A stretch of 64,000 nt of DNA from Opitutus sp. GAS368 (GCF_900104925.1 NZ_LT629735.1:2016291-2080290), one strand, 5' to 3'. Shown: positions 41,601-50,649, counted from the stretch's first letter. The notes: generated by a model not told the origin, from the sequence alone. A program made the numbers and translations.

Positions 41601-42188
41601 AAGGCGGAGCAGTTCGTGAACGGCTTCGATTTCGATCTCAACTATCGGCTGCCAAGGATGGCGCTCGGCAATTTCACGTTCGATACGGCCTGGACGCTGC
41701 TAAACTCCTTTTATTCATACAATGCCGCGGGCGCTCCCCGCACCGAATTGCGGGACAGCAACGGGGTGGCCGTGGGTGGCGCAACGCCGCGCTGGCGTGG
41801 AACCGTGACGCTCAGATGGCAACACCGGCACTGGGGAGCAGGCGTGGGCATGTATTATACGGGCAGCTTCACCGATGTTGCGGCGACGACCTCCCAGACC
41901 ACTTATGATTCACTGGGCGATCCCGGCTATATCCGCCCGGTGTTTTCCAATGGCGCTTACAGTTATCGTTATGTCGTGCACGATTCAGAATCGTATAACG
42001 TAAACCTGAGCTATCACTTCACCTCGAAAAACCGGTGGCTGAACGATACGGAATTTCGCCTCGGCATTAACAACGTGCTCAACACCAAGCCGCCGCTGAG
42101 CGCCAATTCGATCGGCTATGATCCCACGGTCTACAATGTCATGGCCCGGGGCCGCACCTTTTCGTTTCAAATTACGAAAAAGCTCTAG
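38700..42188 (+). CDS. STN-domain TonB-dependent outer-membrane receptor
   Basis: From ATG 38700 this is 1162 residues: a signal peptide (to about residue 38), an STN signalling domain (KDYDLPAAAAAAALKQFSAQSGEQLLFSADAV...), a Pro/Ala spacer, a plug (EKFVVTGSNIHRLDQERVLPLTVITP; SVEVLRDGASSIYGTDAVAGVVNYIT) and a large beta-barrel ending FSFQITKKL. It takes up an unknown substrate; large SusC-like receptors of this kind in the phylum often handle carbohydrates or metal chelates. Third-position base use drops from about 39160 onward, so barrel and plug may have a different history from the STN part. Regulated by the adjacent sigma/FecR pair. Confidence 0.9.
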   Translation: MTKHLTSCRPAGRRSPRIFQAVFTVLLALALSAGLGAAEPVRKDYDLPAAAAAAALKQFSAQSGEQLLFSADAVAGVTTQPVKGRFTAREALDRLVAGTNLIVQQDERTGALAVTRKAPAENKPAPAPKAAAKGEDSPVLLEKFVVTGSNIHRLDQERVLPLTVITPADMAIRDASQPSDLLQALPMVTGLPGNETAFATQNARGDNASVSLRGLVSGNTLILLNGRRLVPHPISQSEGTVIALSTNVNQLPNRGLASVEVLRDGASSIYGTDAVAGVVNYITQTRFTGTELALHYGETSYHDGKEVRATLTHGLDFANNKGHFLIIADFYDRQAIYQRDRPFDPTGDLTGVAPAPWNVPTDTTFNFRSTSSAYGSYLTGMVTATDQYGTVTTFSRIVPNALQATLMNPTSGLFAIVPVTGSQPVIAKATPTRAASGPGFDYFWNSNVYRVIQPQSTRGNIFTGTTYELNDRITAFADLSLYRAHSYTYREPDTYSASSDGFLIVPTTNPYNPFGTRFWDPAGAPNADGTPRLTGTPLAVSITNKRFEDLATRLDTVTDSVYRGLVGLRGKVADSWNWESAALWSEGRATEYEAGSTRRSLLKAAINQTDPTLAFNPFEKTFAVQNGTIAVTGEAQNPESVIATFRAPYIRSGTTKLGSGDFKASGEIYPIWGGNIISGAFGGEFRYESYDDVRPPFVGLSPAGSGLNPTLGDFVSASSRPDTHGQRHVAAAYAESVIPLLNSEHALPLVHALELTASARFERYSDFGSTVKPKYGLNWKPAPWMMVRASYNEGFHAPNLAELFTGSQISKNLGAKDTYRANVTQLATDSSTTLNVISSGNSSLRPEKSVGKSGGIVIDVPRITGLSLSVDYWEIRQKDVIASGGGIPDDTAALLNATQAALAAGQNINSIDLGSGTLNYKGDASVVRLPVTQADKDLFAAYNATQPPGNQRAVVGAINYTLASYFNKAEQFVNGFDFDLNYRLPRMALGNFTFDTAWTLLNSFYSYNAAGAPRTELRDSNGVAVGGATPRWRGTVTLRWQHRHWGAGVGMYYTGSFTDVAATTSQTTYDSLGDPGYIRPVFSNGAYSYRYVVHDSESYNVNLSYHFTSKNRWLNDTEFRLGINNVLNTKPPLSANSIGYDPTVYNVMARGRTFSFQITKKL

Positions 42189-42319
42189 GGCCTCGTCAGA
42201 AACTGTGGTCGCCGTGACCATAAAGTCCGCGCCCGGGCTTCTTTCCTAATGCGCGTTCAGGTGCCGTTCAGTCTCGATTCAGGCGACCCGGGCCTAATGC
42301 TCGGTTTCACCCCGGCCCC

Positions 42320-43585
42320 ATGAAACGCTTTCTTCCCAACCTCTACGTCCAGGTCCTCCTGGCGATCCTCGCCGGCGTGCTGCTCGGCTGGCAGAATCCG
42401 GCGCTCGGCGCCCAGCTCAAGCCGCTGGGCGACGCGTTCATCAAGCTCATCCGGATGCTGATCGGCCCGATCATCTTCACGACCGTGGTCGGGGGGATCG
42501 CCGGCATGAACGACATGAAGAAGGTCGGGCGGGTGGGGCTGAAGGCGCTCATCTACTTCGAGGTCATCACGACCGTGGCGCTCGTCATCGGCCTCATCGT
42601 GGTCAACTGGATGCAGCCCGGCGCCGGCATCAACGCCGATCCCGCCACCCTCGACGCCAAGGCCGTCGCGACCTACACGACCGCGGCCAGCCACCTCAGC
42701 TGGGTCGACTGGCTGTTGCACATCATCCCGGACACCTTTGTCAGCGCCTTCGCGGAGGGGGACCTGCTCCAGGTGCTGTTGATCGCCGTGTTGTCCGGTT
42801 TCGCGCTGGCAAAACTGGGCGAGCGCGGCCGGCCGGTGCTCGACCTGCTGCACCAGGTTTCACACGTGTTCTTCGGCATCGTGGGATTCGTCACAAAGGT
42901 GGCACCCGTCGCCGCCTTCGGCGCCATGGCCTTCACCGTCGGCAAATACGGCCTCGGGTCGCTGCTCTCGCTCGGGAAGCTGATGCTGTGCGTCTATCTC
43001 ACCTGCGGGCTCTTCGTCTTTGTCGTCCTCGGGCTCGTCGCCCGGGTGCACGGCTTCAGCCTCTGGCGCCTGCTGGTCTGGATCAAGGAGGAGATCCTGA
43101 TCGTGCTCGGTACCTCGTCCTCGGAAAGCGTGCTGCCGCGCATGATGCTGCGCATGGAAGAAATCGGCTGCGCCCGGCCGATCGTCGGCATCGTCCTGCC
43201 GGCCGGCTACTCCTTCAATCTCGACGGCACCTGCATCTACCTGACGATGGCCGCGATGTTCGTGGCGCAGGCGACCAACACGTCGCTGACCCTGGCGCAG
43301 GAGCTCGGCATCCTCGCCGTCCTGCTGATCACGTCCAAGGGTGCGGCGGGCGTCACGGGCAGCGGCTTCGTCACGCTGGCCGCGACCCTGGGGGTGGTGG
43401 GCCACATTCCCGTCGCGGGCATCGCGCTGCTCCTCGGCGTCGACCGCTTCATGTCCGAGGCGCGGGCGCTCACCAACCTCTGCGGCAACGCCGTGGCCAT
43501 GGTCGTCGTGGCCATGTGGGAGGGGGAGTTCGACCGGACGAAGGGTGCGCGGATTTTGCGCCGACCGCCGTCATCTGCTTTGTAG
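42320..43585 (+). CDS. Dicarboxylate/amino-acid:cation symporter (DAACS family)
   Basis: The 421-residue transporter begins [20 protein letters not shown] and carries the family motifs [40 protein letters not shown] (serine-rich loop) and [24 protein letters not shown], then GFVTLAATL. It imports C4-dicarboxylates or glutamate/aspartate with H+ or Na+. The last residues (RRPPSSAL) and the TAG stop run into a family B palindrome, so the native C-terminus may have been replaced by repeat DNA. Confidence 0.93.
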   Translation: MKRFLPNLYVQVLLAILAGVLLGWQNPALGAQLKPLGDAFIKLIRMLIGPIIFTTVVGGIAGMNDMKKVGRVGLKALIYFEVITTVALVIGLIVVNWMQPGAGINADPATLDAKAVATYTTAASHLSWVDWLLHIIPDTFVSAFAEGDLLQVLLIAVLSGFALAKLGERGRPVLDLLHQVSHVFFGIVGFVTKVAPVAAFGAMAFTVGKYGLGSLLSLGKLMLCVYLTCGLFVFVVLGLVARVHGFSLWRLLVWIKEEILIVLGTSSSESVLPRMMLRMEEIGCARPIVGIVLPAGYSFNLDGTCIYLTMAAMFVAQATNTSLTLAQELGILAVLLITSKGAAGVTGSGFVTLAATLGVVGHIPVAGIALLLGVDRFMSEARALTNLCGNAVAMVVVAMWEGEFDRTKGARILRRPPSSAL

Positions 43586-43648
43586 GGTCGTCGCTTGCGA
43601 CGACCTCGCCTGGAAATAGCCCAAGGTCGTCGCAAGCGACGACCCTAC
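43582..43648. repeat. Palindromic repeat family B, copy 4
   Basis: GTAGGGTCGTCGCTTGCGAC and its complement form a perfect 25-bp stem. It contains the stop of the symporter and lies 21 bases before the hydrolase start. Confidence 0.85.
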
Positions 43649-43669
43649 ACCGAAAGATCCGCTTACCCC

Positions 43670-44530
43670 ATGAAACTGTTCACCATCCTCCTCGGTTTCG
43701 CTTTCGCCTCCACCCTCTCCGCCGCGGCCATGCCGGCCGGCGCCGGAATCCAGGACATCGCCACCACCGGCGGCGTCATCAAGGTCTTCACCTACCGGCC
43801 GTCGCTCTACCAGGACGGGCCGCTCGTGCTCGTGTTCCACGGCATCAGCCGCAACGCCGAGGACTACCGCAATTTCGCCATCGCCGTCGCCGAGCGCTTC
43901 AAGGTCCTCGTGGCCGCGCCGCTGTTCGACAAGGCACGTTTTCCGGCCGACGCCTACATCCGCGGCGGCCTGCTCAACCAGGACGGCACGCTGCGGCCGC
44001 GCGAGTCGTGGACCTATGCGCTCGTGCCGCAGCTGATCGCGGCGCTGCGGACGGGGGAGGGAAAACCCACCTTGCCCTATTATCTGCTCGGCCACTCGGC
44101 CGGCGGCCAGTTCCTCGAGCGGTTCGCGGCTTTCTATCCGACCGAGGCGAAGCGCATCGTCGCCGGCAATCCCGGCAGCCACCTGTTCCCGCGGCGCGAC
44201 CGGGACTTCGGCTACGGTTTCGGCCAACTCCCGGCGGAGATCGGCGACGATGCGGCGCTGCAGCGCTACCTCGCCGCCCCGCTCACGCTCTATCTCGGCA
44301 CCGGCGACATCCTGACCAACACGGACAACCTCGACCGGTCGCCCGAGGCGGAGCGACAGGGCGCGTTCCGGCTGGCCCGCGGCCGCGCCTGCTTTGAGTT
44401 TGCACAGAAGCTGGCCGCCGAGCGCGGCTGGACGTTCAACTGGCGCAAAGTGGAGACGCCCGGCATCGGCCACGACGGCGGCGGCATGTTCGCCGCGCCC
44501 GAGATGGCGGAGGCGCTGCTGGGACACTGA
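43670..44530 (+). CDS. Secreted alpha/beta hydrolase
   Basis: The 286-residue protein has a Sec signal (MKLFTILLGFAFASTLSAAAMP). Its alpha/beta-hydrolase fold shows LVLVFHGISRNAEDYRNF (oxyanion region), YYLLGHSAGGQFLERFAAF (nucleophile Ser in GHSAGG) and GIGHDGGGMF with the catalytic His. Similar proteins include polyhydroxyalkanoate-depolymerase-like and feruloyl-esterase-like enzymes, but the substrate cannot be called. Start chosen at 43670 at the signal peptide. Confidence 0.85.
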   Translation: MKLFTILLGFAFASTLSAAAMPAGAGIQDIATTGGVIKVFTYRPSLYQDGPLVLVFHGISRNAEDYRNFAIAVAERFKVLVAAPLFDKARFPADAYIRGGLLNQDGTLRPRESWTYALVPQLIAALRTGEGKPTLPYYLLGHSAGGQFLERFAAFYPTEAKRIVAGNPGSHLFPRRDRDFGYGFGQLPAEIGDDAALQRYLAAPLTLYLGTGDILTNTDNLDRSPEAERQGAFRLARGRACFEFAQKLAAERGWTFNWRKVETPGIGHDGGGMFAAPEMAEALLGH

Positions 44531-44534
44531 CAAT

Positions 44535-44613
44535 GTAGGGCGGGATCACCGTATCCCGCCTCGGGTGTGCCATGGTCTTCGAACAAAGGCGGGATGCGGT
44601 GATCCCGCCCTAC
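44535..44613. repeat. Palindromic repeat family A, copy 3
   Basis: GTAGGGCGGGATCACCGTAT and the matching arm with one change (gatgcgg) form a stem between the hydrolase and pepO. Confidence 0.82.
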
Positions 44614-44699
44614 AGATGCGGCTGGTCGTGAAAAATCCGGCCTCCGCCACTGCTCCGTTGCCAAAGCGGGGTTTTCCGCCCTAGCGTGCGGGTTCCCCT

Positions 44700-46736
44700 A
44701 TGAAACATCCCCGCCTCCTCCTCGCCGCCCTCGGCCTTGCCACCGTGGCATCCCTCGTGGCCGCCGATCCCGCCAAACCCGTCGCGCCGCGCTTCAGCCC
44801 CGGCAACATGGATCCGACCGTCGACCCCCGCAAGGACTTCGCCCACTTCGCGTGGGGCGCCTGGGCGAAGGCCAACCCGATTCCCGCCGACAAGTCCCGC
44901 TGGGGCGCTTTCAACGAGCTCGACCAATACAACCAGACCGCGCTGAAGGGCATCCTTGAGAGCGCCGCCGCCAAGTCGCATGAACCCGGTTCGATCGAAC
45001 AGAAGGTCGGTGATTTCTACGCCTCGGCCATGGACACCGCGGCCATCGATGCCGCCGGGCTCAAGCCCATCGCCACCGACCTCGCGCAGGTCGCGGCCAT
45101 CGCCTCGCCGGCCGACCTGGCCCGGACCGTGGCGGACCTGCACAACCAGCAGGTCGCCGTCCTGTTCAACCTGGGTGTGGCGCCCGACGAGAAGAACAGC
45201 GTGTTGAACGTGTTGCAGGCCAACCAGGGCGGCCTGAGCCTCCCGAGCAAGGAATACTACTTCGCCCCGCAGTATGAAAAGCAGCGCACGGGCTTTGTAG
45301 CGCACGTCGCCAAGATGTTCGAGCTGGCCGGCGACGCGCCGGCGACCGCCGCCGGCGGCGCCCAGACCGTGTTCGAGGTGGAAAAGTCCCTCGCCAACAA
45401 TGCGCGCACCCCGATCGAGCTGCGTGATTCGCTCGCCAACTACAACAAGATGGCCACCGCCGACCTCGTGGCCAAGGTGCCGGCGTTCCCCTTCGCCACC
45501 TACCTGGCGGAGCGCGGCATCGGCGGCCCGGCCGCCGCCGGGATCATCGTCGGCCAGCCGAAGTTCTTCGAGGGCCTGCAGGAGCAGCTGGCCGCCCGCC
45601 CGCTCGGCGACTGGAAGACCTACCTGCGCTACCGCATCCTCCGCGCCGACGCCCCCTTCCTCGCCGGGCCGTTCGAGAACGAGCGGTTCCGCTTCTACGG
45701 CACCGAGCTGCAGGGCACGCCCGCCCAGGAGCCCCGCTGGCAGCGTGCGGCCCGCACGGTGGACGGCGAGATCGGCGAGGCGCTCGGCCAGTTGTATGTC
45801 GCGCAATACTATCCGCCGGAGGCCAAGGCCCGGATGGAAGTGATGATCCACAACATCGTCGCCGTCATGCGCGACCGCCTCGGCCAGCTCGAGTGGATGA
45901 CGCCGGCGACGCGCCAGAAGGCGCTCGCGAAGTTCGACCGCTTCTACGCCAAGGTCGGCCACCCCGAGAAGTGGCGCGACTACTCGACGGTCAAGATCGT
46001 GCACGGCGACTATTTCGCGAACATCCGCGCCGCGAACCAGTTCGAGGACAAGCGCAACCTCGCGAAGCTGGGCACGAAGGTGGACAAGACCGAGTGGTTC
46101 ATGTCGCCCCCGACGGTCAACGCCTACTTCGACCCGACGGCCAACAACATCAACTTTCCCGCCGGCATCCTCCAGCCGCCGTTCTTCGACTTCACGCTCG
46201 ACGACGCCGTCAACTACGGCGGCATCGGCGCGGTCATCGGCCACGAGATCACGCACGGCTTCGACGACCAGGGCCGCCACTATGACGGCGACGGCAACCT
46301 GAGCGAGTGGTGGACCGATGCCGACGCCAAGGAGTTCCAGGCCCGCGCCCAGAAGGTCATCGACCAATTCGACGGCTACGAGGTGCTGCCCGGCGTGCAC
46401 GTGAAGGGCGCGCTGACCCTCGGTGAGAACATCGCCGACCTCGGCGGCGTCACGCTCGCCTACGAGGCGCTCGAGCGCTCGCTCGTCGGCAAGGAGCGCA
46501 AGCTGATCGACGGGTTCACCCCGGAGCAGCGGTTCTTCCTCGCCTGGGCGCAGGTCTGGCGCACGAACATCCGCGACGCCGAGCAGGCGCGCCGCGTCAA
46601 CATCGACCCGCACGCCCCCGGCTGGTGCCGCGCCATCGGGCCGCTGGTGAACTTCCAGCCCTTCTACGACGCCTTCAACATCAAGGAAGGCGACCCGATG
46701 TGGGTCCCGCCCGAGAAGCGCGCCAAGATCTGGTGA
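44700..46736 (+). CDS. pepO: M13-family metalloendopeptidase (PepO/neprilysin-like)
   Basis: The 678-residue protein has a signal peptide (MKHPRLLLAALGLATVASLVAA). The family-specific start of the mature enzyme follows (DPTVDPRKDFAHFAWGAWAKANPIPADKS). The zinc site is HEITHGFDDQGR with the third ligand Glu in ENIADLGGVTLAYEA, and the C-terminal NIDPHAPGWCRAIGPLVNF and a final Trp are as in neprilysins. It is a zinc peptidase acting on small peptides in the periplasm or at the surface. Full length. Confidence 0.95.
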   Translation: MKHPRLLLAALGLATVASLVAADPAKPVAPRFSPGNMDPTVDPRKDFAHFAWGAWAKANPIPADKSRWGAFNELDQYNQTALKGILESAAAKSHEPGSIEQKVGDFYASAMDTAAIDAAGLKPIATDLAQVAAIASPADLARTVADLHNQQVAVLFNLGVAPDEKNSVLNVLQANQGGLSLPSKEYYFAPQYEKQRTGFVAHVAKMFELAGDAPATAAGGAQTVFEVEKSLANNARTPIELRDSLANYNKMATADLVAKVPAFPFATYLAERGIGGPAAAGIIVGQPKFFEGLQEQLAARPLGDWKTYLRYRILRADAPFLAGPFENERFRFYGTELQGTPAQEPRWQRAARTVDGEIGEALGQLYVAQYYPPEAKARMEVMIHNIVAVMRDRLGQLEWMTPATRQKALAKFDRFYAKVGHPEKWRDYSTVKIVHGDYFANIRAANQFEDKRNLAKLGTKVDKTEWFMSPPTVNAYFDPTANNINFPAGILQPPFFDFTLDDAVNYGGIGAVIGHEITHGFDDQGRHYDGDGNLSEWWTDADAKEFQARAQKVIDQFDGYEVLPGVHVKGALTLGENIADLGGVTLAYEALERSLVGKERKLIDGFTPEQRFFLAWAQVWRTNIRDAEQARRVNIDPHAPGWCRAIGPLVNFQPFYDAFNIKEGDPMWVPPEKRAKIW

Positions 46737-46755
46737 GGTTGGTTTAACCACTGAT

Positions 46756-46779
46756 GGGTTCCGCCAATGGGCGGAACCC
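46756..46779. repeat. Hairpin 3' of pepO
   Basis: GGGTTCCGCC-aatg-GGCGGAACCC is a perfect 10-bp stem with a 4-nt loop, without a T-run. Confidence 0.6.
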
Positions 46780-46820
46780 ACGTTTACCCCTTCGCCTGAT
46801 CGGCTCCGGGATAAATTCAA

Positions 46821-46849
46821 GGGCCCGCTAATCGCGGGCTCTTTTTTTT
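46821..46849 (+). terminator. Rho-independent terminator of pepO
   Basis: gggcccgc-taat-cgcgggctc followed by eight or more T: a GC-rich stem with a 3' U-run. It is the cleanest intrinsic terminator in the window. Confidence 0.8.
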
Positions 46850-47024
46850 GTGCAGGAGGGGCATTACGCCCCGCTGCCTGCGATCAGCAGGCCCCAAAAC
46901 CAATTCGCGGCGACGATCAGGCGCCGCACACCTTGTAGGATTCATCCTTGATGAATCCCGTTAGTGGTTAAACGGGGTCTTTTTATTTGCCGTCGTCCCG
47001 GCACGCGGCGAGCTTGCCGGGCGC

Positions 47025-48002
47025 ATGAGCAAGACGATCTGGACCAACCACGGCTTCCGCCCCGAGGCCCTCGACCTGTTCAAGCAGGAACTCGCGGCCG
47101 GCGGACACCGGCTCGTCCATTCCCCGAAATCCTCGGCCTCGGTGCTGGCCGCAGGAGCGTCGGACCCGACGATGGCGGAAGCCGACGTCGCCTTCGGCCA
47201 GCCGGATGTCGCCGACACCATGCGGCTGGCGAAGCTGCGCTACGTGGCGCTGACCACCGCCGGCTACACGCGCTACGACACGCCGGAATTCCGCGCGGCC
47301 ATGACCAGCCGCGGCACGCTGGTGACCAGTTCCTCGCAGGTGTTCGCCGACCCGTGCGCCCAGCAGATGCTCGCCGCCATGCTCGCGCTCGCCCGCAACC
47401 TGCCGGCGCAGCTGCGCAACCAGGACGGCCCGCGCGAGTGGCGGTACCTGGAGGACCGCTTCACCGCCACCGTGCTCACCGGCCAGAGCGTGCTGCTCCT
47501 CGGCTTCGGCGCCATCGGCCGGCGCCTGGCCGACCTGCTCGCGCCGTTCGGCGGCCAGGTGACGGCTTACCGCCGCACGCCGCGCGGCGACGAGGGCGTC
47601 AAAATTGTGACCGATGCCGGCCTGTCCGCCGCGCTCGCGGCGGCCGACCACGTCGTGAACCTGCTGCCGGACTCACCGGCGACAAAGCTGCTCATGAACG
47701 CGGCGCGTTTCGCCGCCATGAAGCACGGGGCGCGCTTCTACAACGTCGGTCGCGGCACCACGGTGGACCAGGACGCGCTCATCGCCGCGCTCAAATCCGG
47801 CCAGGTCGGCGCGGCCTACCTCGACGTGATGGAGCCCGAGCCGCTGCCCCCGGCACATCCGCTATGGTCGGCGCCGAACTGTTTCATCACCTGCCATCTC
47901 GGCGGCGGCACCGGCGACCAGGACGTGAAGCTCGTCCGTCAGTTCCTGGAAAACCTCCGCCGTTTTGAGAAAAACGAACTGCTGATCGACCAGATTATTT
48001 GA
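47025..48002 (+). CDS. D-isomer-specific 2-hydroxyacid dehydrogenase family protein
   Basis: The 325-residue protein has the NAD-binding motif VLLLGFGAIGRRLADLL, then NLLPDSPATKLLMNAARFAAMKHGARFYNVGRGTTVDQDALIAAL and the substrate/catalytic end SAPNCFITCHLGGG. The substrate-side histidine of DHs lies in TCHLGGG. It reduces a 2-oxoacid to the D-2-hydroxyacid or the reverse. The substrate is unknown and no pathway genes are adjacent. Confidence 0.88.
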   Translation: MSKTIWTNHGFRPEALDLFKQELAAGGHRLVHSPKSSASVLAAGASDPTMAEADVAFGQPDVADTMRLAKLRYVALTTAGYTRYDTPEFRAAMTSRGTLVTSSSQVFADPCAQQMLAAMLALARNLPAQLRNQDGPREWRYLEDRFTATVLTGQSVLLLGFGAIGRRLADLLAPFGGQVTAYRRTPRGDEGVKIVTDAGLSAALAAADHVVNLLPDSPATKLLMNAARFAAMKHGARFYNVGRGTTVDQDALIAALKSGQVGAAYLDVMEPEPLPPAHPLWSAPNCFITCHLGGGTGDQDVKLVRQFLENLRRFEKNELLIDQII

Positions 48003-48015
48003 GGAGAGAACATAT

Positions 48016-49335
48016 ATGAATAGCACTCGTTGGGATGAGACTTGGCATAGGCTTAGAGATTGGACGAATGGACAGACTCCCTCCGAAAGACTTTCGGCTC
48101 AGATATTATTACACGAAGGATTTACCTCCTTAGAGCCAAGCCATCCACTTGGTGGACCCGATGGCGGGAAAGATGCAGTGTGCCTCAAGGACGGAAATCG
48201 TTGGATTATGGCTGTCTACTTCCCGCGAGGTCAGGGTCAGTTCACTGCAATTCAGAAGAAATTTTCTGCCGATGTCGCGAGTGCAAATGCACACAGCCCA
48301 TGCGGAATTGCTTTTGTCACCAATCAAGAACTCACCTTGGGTGAAAGAAAGTCTCTCATCGAATCTGCAAACCCTCTCGTAGTCGGACTCTACCACCTTG
48401 AGCGTATAACGGCCATTTTGGACAGTCCGCCAATGGGTGATGTCAGGAAGCAATTTCTCGGTATTGAATCTGAGGAACGTCCAGAAATTTCGCTTGGTGG
48501 GCAAGGTGGGCTAGCGCCCGGAGCTGGTGGTGGTGGCGGGGGTGCATTGGGCACAGGGTCCAAAGGCGGAGATGGAGGGCCAGGTGGGAAAATAATAATT
48601 CAGGGAAGTTCCGGGCTAGCGCCGGGTGCCGGAGGAGGTGGTGGGGGGATAGTCGGAGATAATAAAAAAGCAGGGGCAGGCGGAGGCGGAGGTGATCAGG
48701 TGCATCTTACTATAGAGCCTGAAGAGTTTGACGAACTTCGGCGTGCAGGTTTTGAACGGGCCGAAATTCGCGTTGGGAAAGGAGGGCGCGATGGAGGACC
48801 TGGTGAAGATTCCATTGTGAATTTTGTTACGGCCGATGGCAGGATATTGAAGTCAATTGTTGCCAGGGGAGGTCAACCCGGTGGGGCCGGCGCGCAGGAG
48901 ATATCAAGTCGGGTGGCCACAAAATCAGACATTGAGTCTGGTCTGCGTGTTACGACGTTGACGCTTGCTGACTGTGTGCACCTCAAGAACGGTTTACATT
49001 ATCTTCTAGGAGCAGGTTGGGATAACTATGGATTTCCCACCATTCCGTTCATGGCTAACTGGCCGTTGGCGTGCTCCATCGATACTGGTTCAATTGAGCC
49101 AGGCTCATCCCTATCTTTGAGTGTTCTAGTTAAAGATCCAACGGGGTTTCAGGTGGTAGAAAAACCTTTCACAGTGATTTGCACTAAGGGACCTGTATCT
49201 AGGCCTAATCATGTTATCCCTCTTTCTTTTACTGGGTCTCAAGCCGGTGTTTGGTCTATAGAAGTTGTTTCGGGTGAAATCGCCTTGGGAAAGCTCTCGA
49301 TTGAAATCAAGGGCCCCAAGTCGGATTCGGATTGA
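48016..49335 (+). CDS. AT-rich acquired gene: nuclease-like N-terminus, glycine-rich middle, beta-sandwich C-terminus
   Basis: The 439-residue protein has three parts. Residues 20-150 (LLHEGFTSLEPSHPLGGPDGGKD, WIMAVYFPRGQ, YHLERITAILDSPPM..VRKQFLGIE) look like a PD-(D/E)xK-type or nuclease-like sensor domain found in several defence-associated proteins. Residues 156-227 are almost all Gly/Ala/Pro with two APGAGGGGGG blocks. Residues 310-432 form a probable Ig-like beta-sandwich (ADCVHLKNGLHYLLGAG...), perhaps DUF6941-related. Codons end in A/T far more often than in all neighbours, so it was probably acquired recently. 'gaggag' overlaps the previous stop and gives a strong ribosome binding site, so it may ride on its neighbour's transcript. 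The activity is unproven; a role in phage defence is only a hypothesis. Confidence 0.6.
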   Translation: MNSTRWDETWHRLRDWTNGQTPSERLSAQILLHEGFTSLEPSHPLGGPDGGKDAVCLKDGNRWIMAVYFPRGQGQFTAIQKKFSADVASANAHSPCGIAFVTNQELTLGERKSLIESANPLVVGLYHLERITAILDSPPMGDVRKQFLGIESEERPEISLGGQGGLAPGAGGGGGGALGTGSKGGDGGPGGKIIIQGSSGLAPGAGGGGGGIVGDNKKAGAGGGGGDQVHLTIEPEEFDELRRAGFERAEIRVGKGGRDGGPGEDSIVNFVTADGRILKSIVARGGQPGGAGAQEISSRVATKSDIESGLRVTTLTLADCVHLKNGLHYLLGAGWDNYGFPTIPFMANWPLACSIDTGSIEPGSSLSLSVLVKDPTGFQVVEKPFTVICTKGPVSRPNHVIPLSFTGSQAGVWSIEVVSGEIALGKLSIEIKGPKSDSD

Positions 49336-49365
49336 TGCGGAGCACTGAGATGCCCGGGGATCGCA

Positions 49366-50649
49366 TCACTGCTTATAGACCGTGCCGGCCTTCATGACGA
49401 AGGTGACGTTCGTCATGAGCTTGATGTCGGCGAGCGGGTCGCCCGGGACGGCGACGAGGTCGGCGAACTTGCCGGCCTCGACCGTGCCGAGGTCCTTGTC
49501 CACGCCGAGCAGCTTCGACGCCTCGAGCGTGGAGGTCTTGATGGCGTCCATCGGCTTCATCCCGGCGTTGACCATGTAGATGAATTCCTTGGCGTTCTCG
49601 CCGTGCGGGGCGACGCCCTGGTCGGTGCCGAAGGCGATCTTCACGCCGGCCTGGTAGGCGCGCTGGAAGGTGGCCGTCATCGCCGGGCCGACGAGCATCG
49701 CCTTGGCCGCCACACTGGGCGGGAGGAAGCCTGGGACCTTGGCCTTCTCCATCACGTAGTTGCCCGCGCTGAGCGTGGGGACGTAGTAGGTGCCGTGTTC
49801 CTTCATGAGGGCGACGATCTCGTCGGTCATGAACGTGCCGTGTTCGATCGAGTCCACGCCGGCGAGGATAGCGCGTTTCATGCCCTCGGAGCCGTGGGCA
49901 TGGACCGCCACCTTCAGGCCGTATTCGTGCGCCGTCTCGACGACGGCCTTGACCTCCTCGCTGGTCATCTGCGCGCCCTGCGCGCTGTCGCCGAGGCTGA
50001 GCACGCCGCCGGTCGTCATGATCTTGATCAGGTCGGCGCCGTGCTTGACGTGGTTGCGCACCGCGGCGCGCGCGCCGTCGGCCCCGTTGAAGATCTCCGG
50101 CTCGGGAAACAGGTTGATGACCTGGTCGCTGTAACCGTTGGTGCCGTCGGCATGGCTGCCGGTCGTCCCGATGGCCGGGCCGGCCGTGTAGACACGCGGG
50201 CCGTCGACCCAGCCGGCGGCGATGGCCTTGCGCAGCGCGCGGGTGGAGTAGTTGTTGTCGCCGAGGTTGCGCACGGTGGTGAAGCCGGCGAGCAGGGTCT
50301 TTTTCGCGTAGAAGGCGGCGCGCAGGGCATAGTCGCCCGGGTTGAGATAAAAGCCCTCGGTGTAGGTGGTGGGCGATTGCTGGCCGTCGAGGTGGACGTG
50401 CATGTCCATCAGGCCGGGCATGACGGTGGCGTTCTTCAGATCGATGAGGGTGTCGCCCGCGGCCGGCGCAGTGTAGCCGTCGGCAATGCCGGTGATGCGG
50501 TCGCCGTCGACGGTGATGGTCACGGCCTTGCGGGCGGTGTCGGCGCGGCCGTCGATGAGCGAGCCGGCGTGGATGAGGGTCTTGGCGGGGGCGAGGGCGG
50601 CCGCGAACAGGGCGGCAGCCGTGATGATGAGGCGGCAGGGGAGGCGCAT
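49366..50649 (-). CDS. Secreted amidohydrolase (imidazolonepropionase/prolidase-like)
   Basis: The 427-residue protein has a signal peptide (MRLPCRLIITAAALFAAALA). Its amidohydrolase barrel shows the HVH metal motif in MPGLMDMHVHLDG, the bridging Lys in ADLIKIMTTGG, His in VAVHAHG and SIEHGTF and the catalytic Asp in FGTDQGV. The family includes Xaa-Pro dipeptidases and related amide hydrolases acting in the periplasm. Start at 50649 fits the signal peptide. It is transcribed away from the RiPP cluster, from the same 279-bp spacer. Confidence 0.9.
   Translation of the reverse strand: MRLPCRLIITAAALFAAALAPAKTLIHAGSLIDGRADTARKAVTITVDGDRITGIADGYTAPAAGDTLIDLKNATVMPGLMDMHVHLDGQQSPTTYTEGFYLNPGDYALRAAFYAKKTLLAGFTTVRNLGDNNYSTRALRKAIAAGWVDGPRVYTAGPAIGTTGSHADGTNGYSDQVINLFPEPEIFNGADGARAAVRNHVKHGADLIKIMTTGGVLSLGDSAQGAQMTSEEVKAVVETAHEYGLKVAVHAHGSEGMKRAILAGVDSIEHGTFMTDEIVALMKEHGTYYVPTLSAGNYVMEKAKVPGFLPPSVAAKAMLVGPAMTATFQRAYQAGVKIAFGTDQGVAPHGENAKEFIYMVNAGMKPMDAIKTSTLEASKLLGVDKDLGTVEAGKFADLVAVPGDPLADIKLMTNVTFVMKAGTVYKQ

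Noticed and set aside
46850-47024. A small RNA or tRNA-like gene in the pepO spacer
   Set aside because: There are several hairpins but no tRNA arms or CCA end; the pieces look like a terminator plus degenerate palindromes.
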